From Mesorhizobium atlanticum (GTDB lineage Bacteria; Pseudomonadota; Alphaproteobacteria; Rhizobiales; Rhizobiaceae), in assembly GCF_003289965.1 (NCBI RefSeq), contig NZ_QMBQ01000007.1, forward strand, positions 248,001 to 312,000: DNA of 64,000 nucleotides, in the 5' to 3' direction. The translations under genes and the position numbers were made by a program. Shown piece by piece: positions 17,540 through 25,732 of this stretch (position 1 is the stretch's first letter; every line of letters starts with the position of its first letter). The notes under the pieces are model-generated. The model was not told the origin of the DNA. It saw only the letters and a list, made by a program, of their open reading frames with translations, and did no database searches.

Positions 17540-19152
17540 GCTTTTGCTTCCCGCCCCAGCCAATCGGCGACAACGACCAGCATCAGGCAAACGAAGCCGA
17601 GCAGCAAGGCAAGTCCCGCGGCGTCCGCGGTCCGGTAGCTGCCCATCCGCGCGAGCAGAAGATAGGGCAACGTCTGCACGGAATCGCTGCCGAAGAGCGC
17701 TATCACGCCGAGATCCCCGAGCGACAGCGCCATGGCGAAGGCGAAGCCGGTCGCGAGCGGCCGCCTGAGCGATGGCCAGTCGATCAGGCTGAGCCGGGTC
17801 CAGCCGGATATGCCGAGCGCCAGGCAAAGCCGCTCATGGCGTTCGCTTGCCGCGTCATAGGCCGGGCGAATGGCGCGGACCGCGAAGGGCATTGCCATCA
17901 CGGCGTTGACGGCGACGACCATGACCGGCGCGACGGCAAAGACATCGGTGATGTTGCGCAGCGCCAGGAACCAGCCGGCGCCAAGCACGATCGGCGGCAC
18001 GACGAGCACGAAACCGGCGCCGGTGTCGGCGGCATGTTCGAGCAGCGACATGGCGCCGCCGGCCCTGCGCCGCAGCGCCAGCGTGCGCCGCGCCGCGATC
18101 AACGCCAGCGACAGCGACACGCTGAGCAGCGCCGCGAGCAAGGCGAGACCGGCGCTGGTGAGCGTCGCGCGGCGCACCGCTTCCTCGCCCGCCAATCGGC
18201 CGAGATCGGCCTGAAGGCCCGAAACCACCGTCGCTACCATCGGTCCGGCGACGAACAGCAGGGCGAGCGCGATGAGGCCGGCATTCAGCACGCTTTCGCT
18301 CCGGCCCGCCGATAGGTAACGGCGCGGCGCCACCGGCAGATTGGCATCGCCGACCGTGTTGGCGCCGATCCGTGTAAGCGCTGCGACCACGACGAAGGTG
18401 AGCGCGATCTGCAGCAGCGTCAGCACCACAGCTCGGGCCGGGTCGAAGTCGAAGCGCAGCGCCTGATAGATGGCGACCTCCAGCGTCGTCGCCGCCGGAC
18501 CGCCGCCCAACGTCAGCACGACTGTGAAGGACGTGATGCAGAGCATGAACACCAGCCCGGCAACCCCCGGCAGGGCCGCGCGCAGCACCGGCCATTCGAT
18601 CAGCCGGAAGGCCGGCCGTGCGCCCATGCCGAGTTGGCTCGCCAGCCGCCACTGGTCGGCGGGAATCGTGCCCAGCGCCTCGAGGAACAGACGCGTGGCC
18701 AAAGGCAGATTGAAGAAGACATGCGCGACAAGGATGCCGGAGAGGCCGTAGATGCCGGGCCACTCTCCCGCGCCGAGCCTGGCGAAAGCGCCGGCAAAGT
18801 AGCCGGCACGGCCGTAGAGCGCCAGGATGCCGAGCGCGGCGACGATGGCCGGCAATGCCAGCGGCACGGTGAACAGCTGCAGGATCAGGCGGCGACCTGG
18901 AAAGGCCGGATGTCTCGACAAAGCACGTGCCACCAGGAGCGCTGGCGCGACCGACAGCAGCGTCGAGAGCAATGCTTGCCACAGCGTGAAGCGCGCGACA
19001 CGCAGGAGGTAGCTGTCGAAGGCAGCGGCTGCGCCGGAGAGATCGTGCGCGCCTTCGACAATGAGGCCGGCAAAGGCGCCGCCGATGAGCAGCGCGATTG
19101 AGGCGAGCGCGACTATGCCGGCGGTTACGCGGCCGTCACGCGCAGCGTGCAC
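17536..19152 (-). CDS. thiP: Thiamine/thiamine-phosphate ABC transporter, permease
   Basis: 538-residue inner-membrane permease formed of two fused six-helix halves, each with a conserved ATPase-contact loop (PADQWRLASQLGMGARPAFRLIEWP in the first half; SERHERLCLALGISGWTRLSLIDWP in the second). This two-in-one arrangement is typical of ThiP. The start is a GTG at 19152; no ATG fits near it. Between this gene and thiB lies a 266-base palindromic repeat block, so coupling of thiB and thiP is looser than of thiP and thiQ. Confidence 0.9.
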   Translation of the reverse strand: MHAARDGRVTAGIVALASIALLIGGAFAGLIVEGAHDLSGAAAAFDSYLLRVARFTLWQALLSTLLSVAPALLVARALSRHPAFPGRRLILQLFTVPLALPAIVAALGILALYGRAGYFAGAFARLGAGEWPGIYGLSGILVAHVFFNLPLATRLFLEALGTIPADQWRLASQLGMGARPAFRLIEWPVLRAALPGVAGLVFMLCITSFTVVLTLGGGPAATTLEVAIYQALRFDFDPARAVVLTLLQIALTFVVVAALTRIGANTVGDANLPVAPRRYLSAGRSESVLNAGLIALALLFVAGPMVATVVSGLQADLGRLAGEEAVRRATLTSAGLALLAALLSVSLSLALIAARRTLALRRRAGGAMSLLEHAADTGAGFVLVVPPIVLGAGWFLALRNITDVFAVAPVMVVAVNAVMAMPFAVRAIRPAYDAASERHERLCLALGISGWTRLSLIDWPSLRRPLATGFAFAMALSLGDLGVIALFGSDSVQTLPYLLLARMGSYRTADAAGLALLLGFVCLMLVVVADWLGREAKA

Positions 19153-19179
19153 GCTGCACCACTTGGGCTTGCACTAGCG

Positions 19180-19410
19180 AACGCCGCGTTCCTTCGCGCC
19201 CCCCTCTGTCCTGCCGGACATCTCCCCCACAAGGGGGGAGATGAGATGTGGCGCCGGCTTTCGCGAATCTCCAACGCCGCAGGATTGAGCAAGGCGCCAA
19301 AGCTGCCAATCTCCCCCCTTGAGAGGGAGATGTCCGGTTCGCCCTCCGTAGCTGCAGCGCAGCTGCTGCGAAGGAGGGGCAGGACAGAGAGGGGGGCGTT
19401 GGCGCAAGCA
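19180..19410. repeat. Long composite inverted repeat between thiB and thiP
   Basis: Nested palindromes fill the spacer inside the thi unit. The outer arms are CGCCCCCCTCTGTCCTGCC (19197-19215) and its inverted counterpart at about 19378-19398. Further in, GGACATCTCCC (about 19216-19226) pairs with GGGAGATGTCCGG near 19324-19336. A local hairpin CATCTCCCCC/GGGGGGAGATG lies at about 19219-19243. This has the form of a short palindromic (REP/MITE-like) element. No gene is supported within it. Confidence 0.75.
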
Positions 19411-19418
19411 TCGCAACC

Positions 19419-20429
19419 CTACTTGCTCATCACCGCCAGCCACTCATCCACCCACGCCTTGCGGTTGGCCGCCACTTCTTCCGGGCTGAACAGCAAGGTC
19501 TTCGTCGGCTTCACCAGCTTTTCGAAGGCCGGGTTGAGCGGCTTGTCGGTCTTGCCGGCCGGGAACATCCAGTTGGTTTCCGGAATGACGTCCTGGAATT
19601 TCGGCCCGGTCATGAAGGCGATGAATTTTTGTGCCAGCGGGTTCTTCGCGCCGGTCGTGGTGATGCCGGCAACCTCGATCTGCAGGTATTCGCCTTCCTC
19701 GAAAGAAGCTGCCTGGTAGCGCTCGGTGTTCTCGGCCACCATGTGATAGGCCGGCGACGTGGTGTAGGAGAGCACCATCGGCGCTTCGCCCTTGGTGAAC
19801 AGGCCATAAGCCTCGCTCCAGCCGGGGGTCACCGTCAGCACTTTCGGCTTGAGCTTGGCCCAGGCCTCGGGAGCTTTGTCGCCATAGACCGACTTGACCC
19901 AGAGCAGCAGGCCGAGGCCGGGCGTCGAGGTGCGCGGATCCTGGATGACGATCTTGTCGGTGCCGCTGCCTTCCACCAGGTCCTTCAGGCTTTTCGGCGG
20001 GACTTTTAGCTTCTGCGTGTCATAGACGACGGCGAAATAGCCATAGTCGAAGGGGACGAAAGTGTCGTCGCTCCAGCCGCCGGGCACATTGATGCCCGAG
20101 ACTTCGCCATGCGGCGCGAACAGGCCGCTCGCCTTGGCGTCCGCCGTCAGATTGGTGTCGAGGCCGAGCACGATATCGGCCTTGGTGCCGGCGCCTTCGA
20201 GCTTCACGCGGTTGAGTAGGGCGACGCCATCGGCGACCGAGACGAATTCGAGGTCGCAGCCGCACTCGGCCTCGAATTCCTTCTTGACGGCCGGGCCTGG
20301 CCCCCAATCGGCGGTGAAGCTTTCATAGGTGTAGACGGTGAGCTTGTCCTTCGCGGCGGCGGGCGCAACGCCCGCCACAAGCGAAACAAGACCGGCTGCG
20401 AGAATGAGCTTGGACAATATCGCGCGCAT
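19419..20429 (-). CDS. thiB: Thiamine ABC transporter, periplasmic binding protein
   Basis: 336-residue periplasmic binding protein (ThiB/TbpA). The signal peptide is MRAILSKLILAAGLVSLVAGVAPAAA, followed by KLTVYTYESFTADWGPGPAVKKEFEAECGCDLEFV, the family opening. GLDTNL, WVKSVYGD and SYTTSPAYH are typical of thiamine-binding proteins. It captures thiamine, and perhaps its phosphates, for ThiPQ. First gene of the unit, immediately below a TPP riboswitch, which supports the assignment independently. Confidence 0.94.
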   Translation of the reverse strand: MRAILSKLILAAGLVSLVAGVAPAAAKDKLTVYTYESFTADWGPGPAVKKEFEAECGCDLEFVSVADGVALLNRVKLEGAGTKADIVLGLDTNLTADAKASGLFAPHGEVSGINVPGGWSDDTFVPFDYGYFAVVYDTQKLKVPPKSLKDLVEGSGTDKIVIQDPRTSTPGLGLLLWVKSVYGDKAPEAWAKLKPKVLTVTPGWSEAYGLFTKGEAPMVLSYTTSPAYHMVAENTERYQAASFEEGEYLQIEVAGITTTGAKNPLAQKFIAFMTGPKFQDVIPETNWMFPAGKTDKPLNPAFEKLVKPTKTLLFSPEEVAANRKAWVDEWLAVMSK

Positions 20430-20485
20430 CGGCGCCTCCTACGTTCGAGTGACAAGGAATTGAGGCGCCGGATGGTCCGAAACGT

Positions 20486-20572
20486 CTAATCCCTCCGCCG
20501 GTACAAACCGGATCAGGTTCAGCGGGTTGGCTTGATTGCCTCTCAGCCGGATCACGTCCGGCACCCCGTTAG
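20486..20572 (-). promoter_or_regulatory. TPP riboswitch (THI element)
   Basis: On the minus strand the leader contains GGGGTGC, CTGAGA (20541-20546), AACCTGATC (20511-20519) and the closing GGCGGAGGGA, in the order of the conserved thiamine-pyrophosphate aptamer. It ends about 57 bases before the thiB start codon. Binding of TPP would turn off thiBPQ expression. The expression platform probably sequesters the ribosome binding site; I see no strong terminator there. Confidence 0.95.
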
Positions 20573-20715
20573 AGCGTTTCGACAGATAGGCCCGGCCGAA
20601 GCGGCGCGCAAGCGGAAGTTTGCCGGGCAGCTAATGTTCGGGGCAGCAGCCGCGCAACGGAAGCTCGGGCCGTGCGGCTTCCGTTTCGCTTGGAGGGCTG
20701 GTAAGGGCGACGGCC

Positions 20716-21363
20716 ATGGGCACATTCACCATCCTGCTTGGCGGCGAGCTTATCCGCACGCCCCGGCTCGAACGCCAGATCGAAGGTTCGCGCGTCATCG
20801 CCGCCGACGCCGGCATCGGCCATGCCCGCATGCTTGGACTGATGCCGGAGCTGTGGGTCGGCGATTTCGACTCAGTGCCGGCCGACCTGCCGGATGACCT
20901 TGCCGCCGTTCCGCGAAAAGTCTTTCCGGCCGAGAAGGACATGACCGATGGCGAGCTCGCCATCGCAGAAGCGCTTCGGCGCGGCGCCACCAGCCTTGTG
21001 CTGGCCGGCGCCTTCGGCGGCAAGCGCGCCGACCACGCCTTCCTGCATCTGGCCCTCGCCGTGCGGCTGGCCGAGGCAGGCACGACCGTGCTGCTGACGA
21101 GCGGCGCGCAGGAAGGCGCCCCCATCCTGCCAGGGAAAGCAGCCAGCTTCGACTATGCCAATGGCACCTTGTTTTCGGTGCTTGGCTTCTCTGATCTGTC
21201 CGGCCTTACGGTGACCGGCGCCAAATGGCCGCTCGACCGCGTCGAGGTGGCGTTCGGCTCCTCGCTCACTATATCAAACGAGGTCAAAGGGCGGCTTGGC
21301 ATAGCGCTGGAGCGCGGCCGGGCGCTGCTTCTGGCCCACCCCTATCCTCTTCCCGAAAGCTGA
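20716..21363 (+). CDS. thiN: Thiamine pyrophosphokinase
   Basis: 215-residue enzyme that converts thiamine plus ATP to thiamine pyrophosphate in one step. The signature region DAGIGHARMLGLMPELWVGDFDSV contains the GDFDS motif. KDMTDGELAIAEAL (the D-x-T-D-x-x-x-A element) and a later GAFGGKRADHAFLHL are also family features. Divergent from thiBPQ, whose imported thiamine it would activate, so together they form a salvage module. It overlaps nothing and is followed one base later by the ABC-F gene. Confidence 0.92.
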   Translation: MGTFTILLGGELIRTPRLERQIEGSRVIAADAGIGHARMLGLMPELWVGDFDSVPADLPDDLAAVPRKVFPAEKDMTDGELAIAEALRRGATSLVLAGAFGGKRADHAFLHLALAVRLAEAGTTVLLTSGAQEGAPILPGKAASFDYANGTLFSVLGFSDLSGLTVTGAKWPLDRVEVAFGSSLTISNEVKGRLGIALERGRALLLAHPYPLPES

Positions 21364-21364
21364 C

Positions 21365-23179
21365 ATGGCCCCGCCTCTTCTCAATCTCGACGGGATAAAA
21401 CTGACCTTCGGCGGCACCCCGCTGCTCGACGGCGCGGCGCTCAGCGCATCCGCCGGCGAGAAGATCGCACTGGTCGGACGCAACGGCTCGGGCAAGTCGA
21501 CGCTGCTCAAGATCGCCGCCGGGATGATCGAGCCGCAGGACGGCGAAGTGTTCCGCCAGCCTTCGGCGACCGTTCGCTACCTGCCGCAGATGCCGGATAT
21601 GGACGGCTTCGCCACGGTGCGCGCCTATGTCGAGGCCGGCCTCGGCCCGGCCGACGATCCGCATCGCGCCACCTATCTGATGGAGCATCTCGGCCTCACC
21701 GGCGAGGAGCGGCCGAGTGACCTTTCCGGCGGCGAGGCGCGCCGCGCCGCGCTTGCCCGCGTCATGGCGCCGGAGCCAGACATCCTGTTGCTCGACGAGC
21801 CGACCAATCATCTCGACCTTTCCGTGATCGAATGGCTGGAAGAGGAACTTGCCCGCACCTCGTCGGCGGTAATCCTGATCTCGCACGACCGCCGCTTTCT
21901 CGAGCGCGTCACCCGCGCAACCGTCTGGCTCGACCGTGGCCAGACACGGCGGCTGGACAAGGGCTTTGCCCATTTCGAGGAATGGCGCGACCAGGTGCTG
22001 GAGGAGGAAGAGCGCGAGCAGCACAAGCTCGGCCGCCAGATCGTGCGCGAGGAACATTGGCTTCGCTACGGCGTGACCGCCAGGCGCAAGCGCAACATGC
22101 GCCGCCTCGGCGAGCTGCAGACGATGCGCCAGCGTTTCCGCAGCCATCGCGGCGCCGAAGGCACCGCCACCATGGTGGCGAGCGACGCCGCCGAATCCGG
22201 CAAGCTGGTGATCGAGGCCAAAGGCATCGACAAGAGTTTTGGCGACCTCACCGTGGTCAAGGGTTTCTCGACCCGCATCCAGCGCGGCGACCGCGTCGGC
22301 CTGGTCGGCCCGAACGGCGCCGGCAAGACGACACTGCTGAAGATGCTGACCGGGGAGCTGGCGCCGGATGCCGGAACCGTGCGTCTCGGCGTCAACCTGG
22401 AGATCGCGACGCTCGACCAGAAGCGCGAGGCCGTCGACCCGGCCGAGACCCTGGCGCACTACCTCACCGACGGGCGCGGCGAGAACCTGCTGGTCAATGG
22501 CGAGCAGCGCCACGTCGTCTCCTACATGAAGGATTTCCTGTTCAAGCCGGAGCAAGCACGCACGCCGGTACGCGAGCTTTCCGGCGGCGAGCGCGCGCGG
22601 CTGCTGCTGGCCCGCGTGCTGGCGCGGCCGGCGAACCTTCTGGTGCTCGACGAGCCGACCAACGATCTCGACATGGAGACGCTGGAGCTGCTGCAGGAAC
22701 TGGTCGCGGGCTTTGCCGGAACGGTGATCCTGGTCAGCCACGACCGCGACTTCCTCGACCGCACCGTCACCAGCGTGATCGCGCCGGATGGCAACGGCCC
22801 CTGGATCGAATATGCCGGCGGCTATTCCGACATGCTGGCGCAGCGTGGCGGCTCGAAGCTGGAAGATCGCAAGGCAAGGTCGAAAGCCGGGACCGCCGAA
22901 GCTTCGCCGAAAGCCGAACAAGCAGCACCCAAGGGCCCGGCGAAGAAACTCTCATTCAAGCAGAAGTTCGCACTGGATTCGCTGCCGAAGAAGATCGAAG
23001 CGGTGACGGCCTCGATCGCCCGGCTGGAGAACAACATCGCCGACCCCGCCTTCTACGAACGCGATCCGGTCTCGTTCCAGAAGACCATCGCCGCGCTCGA
23101 CAAGGAGCGTGCGACGCTCGCCGCGCTCGAGGAAGAATGGCTGGAGCTGGAGATGCTGCGCGAGGAGATGGAGGGGTAA
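21365..23179 (+). CDS. ABC-F family ATPase (Uup-like)
   Basis: 604-residue soluble protein with two ABC domains and no membrane segment. Domain 1 has GRNGSGKST, LSGGEARRAALARVM and LLDEPTNHLD. Domain 2 has GPNGAGKTT, LSGGERARLLLARVL and VLDEPTNDLD. A basic linker joins them, and the C-terminus (about 525-604) is a coiled coil as in Uup. ABC-F proteins act on ribosomes, relieving stalling or aiding 50S maturation; some protect against antibiotics. Which applies here is unknown. The start lies one base after the thiN stop, so the genes are probably co-transcribed. Confidence 0.9.
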   Translation: MAPPLLNLDGIKLTFGGTPLLDGAALSASAGEKIALVGRNGSGKSTLLKIAAGMIEPQDGEVFRQPSATVRYLPQMPDMDGFATVRAYVEAGLGPADDPHRATYLMEHLGLTGEERPSDLSGGEARRAALARVMAPEPDILLLDEPTNHLDLSVIEWLEEELARTSSAVILISHDRRFLERVTRATVWLDRGQTRRLDKGFAHFEEWRDQVLEEEEREQHKLGRQIVREEHWLRYGVTARRKRNMRRLGELQTMRQRFRSHRGAEGTATMVASDAAESGKLVIEAKGIDKSFGDLTVVKGFSTRIQRGDRVGLVGPNGAGKTTLLKMLTGELAPDAGTVRLGVNLEIATLDQKREAVDPAETLAHYLTDGRGENLLVNGEQRHVVSYMKDFLFKPEQARTPVRELSGGERARLLLARVLARPANLLVLDEPTNDLDMETLELLQELVAGFAGTVILVSHDRDFLDRTVTSVIAPDGNGPWIEYAGGYSDMLAQRGGSKLEDRKARSKAGTAEASPKAEQAAPKGPAKKLSFKQKFALDSLPKKIEAVTASIARLENNIADPAFYERDPVSFQKTIAALDKERATLAALEEEWLELEMLREEMEG

Positions 23180-23235
23180 TTGGCTTGCTTGCACGCAGAC
23201 ATGCGCTTATTCTGTGCGCATAAAAGAGGTAGGCC

Positions 23236-23478
23236 ATGCTTCAATCAACTGCAAAACCACAACGCAAGTCGGTCAACACCTCGATTGATTCCAGATTGAT
23301 CGAGGAAGCCAAGGCGCTGGGCATCAATATGTCTCGTGCTGCCGAGCAAGGGATCGCCAAGGCGATTTCCGCCGAGAAGACGCGTCGCTGGCAGGAGGAG
23401 AACAAGGAAGCGCTCGAAAGCTCCAACGAATACGTCAGGCGCAACGGTCTGCCTTTAGCCAAGTACCGGCTGTTTTGA
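23236..23478 (+). CDS. ccdA: CcdA-type antitoxin
   Basis: 80-residue antitoxin. The N-terminal half (KSVNTSIDSRLIEEAKALGINMSRAAEQGIAKAI) is a ribbon-helix-helix DNA-binding domain. The C-terminal WQEENKEALESSNEYVRRNGLPLAKYRLF is the toxin-binding tail typical of CcdA. It should bind and neutralise CcdB and repress the operon. The stop overlaps the toxin ATG by one base (TGATG). AGAGG precedes the ATG. Confidence 0.92.
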   Translation: MLQSTAKPQRKSVNTSIDSRLIEEAKALGINMSRAAEQGIAKAISAEKTRRWQEENKEALESSNEYVRRNGLPLAKYRLF

Positions 23479-23777
23479 TGGCTCGCTATGATTTCTATCG
23501 GAGCGCAGGAAGCGACGGCTATCTCCTTGATGTTCAGTCCGACATACTGGAGCATCTCGATACCAACGTGGTCGTTCCGCTTCTGCCGCCCAATATCGCA
23601 CCGTTGCCCGCGCGCAGGCTGAACCCGATCTTCAGGATCGACGGCAAGGACCATGTGATGGTCACTCAGTTCATTTCCGCTGTAACGGCTTCAGAACGCC
23701 GGGCGGCAGAAGGAAACCTTGCAAGACACCACGACGATATCGTGGCGGCGCTCGATATGCTCTTCCAAGGGTTTTAG
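23478..23777 (+). CDS. ccdB: CcdB-type gyrase toxin
   Basis: 99-residue toxin opening MARYDFYRSAGSDGYLLDVQSDIL and carrying VVVPLLPP plus RLNPIFRIDGKDHVMVTQ, the CcdB core. CcdB poisons the GyrA subunit of DNA gyrase. Both ends look intact (C-terminal LDMLFQGF against the F-plasmid-type WGI ending), so the C-terminal gyrase-contact residues differ and target potency is uncertain. Translationally coupled to ccdA. A palindromic repeat starts about 14 bases after the stop. Confidence 0.9.
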   Translation: MARYDFYRSAGSDGYLLDVQSDILEHLDTNVVVPLLPPNIAPLPARRLNPIFRIDGKDHVMVTQFISAVTASERRAAEGNLARHHDDIVAALDMLFQGF

Positions 23778-23790
23778 GGCGCTTATCTTT

Positions 23791-23844
23791 CTTTTTTGCG
23801 CAATTCCGGACGGAAAACCGCTCACACTTTTCCTGGAATTGCTC
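23791..23844. repeat. Palindromic repeat family D, copy 1 (inverted)
   Basis: Arms GCGCAATTCCGGA and TCCTGGAATTGC bracket a conserved core GGAAAACCGCTCACACTTT. The same element in the opposite orientation occurs at 36946-37003, and a degenerate one at about 63181-63268. It sits between the converging ccdB and the gene ending at 23846. Confidence 0.8.
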
Positions 23845-23845
23845 C

Positions 23846-25663
23846 TCACCCCGACGTCTTCGCCGCCCAGGCCTTCAGCGCCTCATCGAAGACCTTCTCG
23901 CCGGGGATACCCTTTTCCATGGTGAGCAGCGCGCGGCGTCCGGTCTTGTAGACCACCGGCACGTCGATCCAGGACTGTCCGCGAAGCAGCGTCAGGTTGG
24001 CGTCCTCGTCGGCCTTGGTGTCGTTGAGCGCGACGAGGAAGAAGCCGTCGGCGATCTTGGCCGGGATGCCGATCAGCGGGCTGCCGGCATCCTGCTCCGA
24101 ACTCTTCATGGCGATGCGCAGGATGTTGTCGACGCCGCCGCCGTCAAACCCTTCCGGCGTCAGGAAGATCATCTCGATGATGTGGCTGGCCGGCAGCGTC
24201 TGGTCGGTGTTGCGCCGGATCGTCATGCGCAATTGGATATTCTTGCCGGGGATCGTCGCCTCGGCGCGGATCGCCGGTTCCGGCGGCAGGTCTCCGCCGG
24301 GCGATTCCTGCACCAGCGACCACACGATGCTGCCGGGCTCGGCCGTGCCCTGCTGGGTGCTGGTGCGCTCCTCGTAGAAGATCGCCTTCTGGCCGACCGG
24401 CACGGTCGCCTCGGCCGTCGCCGGCGCGGGCGGCGTCGTGCCTGCGGCCGGCGGCGTCGCTCCGGCGGCGGGCGGCGTGGCGCCGGCCGCGGGCGGTGTG
24501 GTTCCACTCGCCGGCGGCGTCGGATTGGCCGCGCCGGTCGCCGGCGCCGCCGGCGTTGTTCCCGCGGCAGGCGCCCCAGGCGTTTGCGCGGCCGCAGCGG
24601 GCGGGGTCGTCGCGGGCGCCGTTGCCGGGGCGGCCGGCGGCCGCGAGGTCAGCGCCGCGACGGATTCACCCTCGCCGATCGTGGCTTGTCCGCCGGCGGG
24701 GCCAGGATCGGTCTCCTTGCCCTCCGGCGTTAGGCGTTGCGTGAATTTGGTCGTGTCGGCGGATTCGCCGGCAGGGGCCGGGGCCGGCGCGGCCGCCGTC
24801 TCGGTCGCAGGCTTCGCCGGGGCGGGCTTGACCAGCGGTTCGGTCGAGACCGTCTTGTTGCCGCTGCCGCCAAGGCCGAAGAGCGAGCCGAACGCACTCT
24901 TGTTCAGCCAGACTCCATAGCCGCCGCCGGCCAGCACCAAAAGCGCGATGACGGCGGCGATCAGGCCGCCATAGCCGCGCTTGCGCTGCGGCTGAGGCCG
25001 CAGCCGTTGGAAAGTGTCGGCCGCCGGCTGCTCGTCATTGGCAAAGACGTCGCTGCCGTCATCGGCATCGGCGGCGTCCATGCCAGCGAGGCCGACATCG
25101 TCCTCGCGGGGCGACGGCATCGGCGGTGGCGGCGCCTTCTGCCAGGCAGGCTCCGCCTTTGGCGCGGCCTGCCAGCTCGGTTCCGTCCTTGCTCCGCTCT
25201 GCCAGGCCGGCTCGGTCTTGACAGGGCTTTGCGGCGCCGGCTCAGCCTTCGGCGTGCTTTGCCAGGAGGGTTCGGCCCTGCCGGGCGTCGGCGCCGGCTT
25301 GGGGGGCTCTGATTTGAACGGGTCCGGCTTGGGGGGCGCCGGCACAACCGTGGGCGGCGCCGGCTCGCGGGAGTGGGTCGGCTGGTTCCTGTTGCGGTCG
25401 ATGGAGGAGAAGATATGCTCCAGCTCCGCCAGCGGATCGGCAGCGGGAACGCTTTTGGCATAACTGCGCTCGACGCTGGAGATGGCGTCCTCAAGGGTAC
25501 GCTTCTGCTGATCGACGACCGAAGGCGCCAACGGCGGAACGCGATCGGCAAGTTTCTTGGCGATCGTCGCTCGCGCCTTGTCATAGACCTTCGACCGCAT
25601 CTCCGGCGTGTTCTCGCTGAGATTGTCGATCGTCTTTTTCAGAACAGCGATGAAATCTGCCAT
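23846..25663 (-). CDS. Unrecognised single-pass membrane protein with tandem decapeptides
   Basis: 605 residues, not matched to a known family. Residues 1-95 are charged and helical. Residues 131-175 are five consecutive ten-residue repeats of the form EP[SA]WQ....[AT]. A basic patch (RKRG) precedes one hydrophobic segment (about 231-252), predicting a cytoplasmic N-terminus and an exported C-terminal part. About 310-420 is Pro/Ala/Thr-rich with PPAAGATPPAAG repeats. Residues about 425-605 look like a folded domain (QKAIFYEERT...SIVWSLVQES...ASHIIEMIFLTPEGF...). It lies upstream of, and on the same strand as, nothing obvious except purA behind it (69-base gap), so it may be the second gene of a purA unit. 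Function unknown. Confidence 0.8.
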   Translation of the reverse strand: MADFIAVLKKTIDNLSENTPEMRSKVYDKARATIAKKLADRVPPLAPSVVDQQKRTLEDAISSVERSYAKSVPAADPLAELEHIFSSIDRNRNQPTHSREPAPPTVVPAPPKPDPFKSEPPKPAPTPGRAEPSWQSTPKAEPAPQSPVKTEPAWQSGARTEPSWQAAPKAEPAWQKAPPPPMPSPREDDVGLAGMDAADADDGSDVFANDEQPAADTFQRLRPQPQRKRGYGGLIAAVIALLVLAGGGYGVWLNKSAFGSLFGLGGSGNKTVSTEPLVKPAPAKPATETAAAPAPAPAGESADTTKFTQRLTPEGKETDPGPAGGQATIGEGESVAALTSRPPAAPATAPATTPPAAAAQTPGAPAAGTTPAAPATGAANPTPPASGTTPPAAGATPPAAGATPPAAGTTPPAPATAEATVPVGQKAIFYEERTSTQQGTAEPGSIVWSLVQESPGGDLPPEPAIRAEATIPGKNIQLRMTIRRNTDQTLPASHIIEMIFLTPEGFDGGGVDNILRIAMKSSEQDAGSPLIGIPAKIADGFFLVALNDTKADEDANLTLLRGQSWIDVPVVYKTGRRALLTMEKGIPGEKVFDEALKAWAAKTSG

Positions 25664-25732
25664 GCGTCAGGTGACCTGCATTCTTTTCCCGCCGGCCGCA
25701 AATCAGCCATAGCGCCGGGAAGGGCTGTGAAA

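Noticed and set aside
21284..22921. 545-residue minus-strand ORF opposite the ABC-F gene
   Set aside because: Antisense of a clear two-domain ABC-F ATPase.
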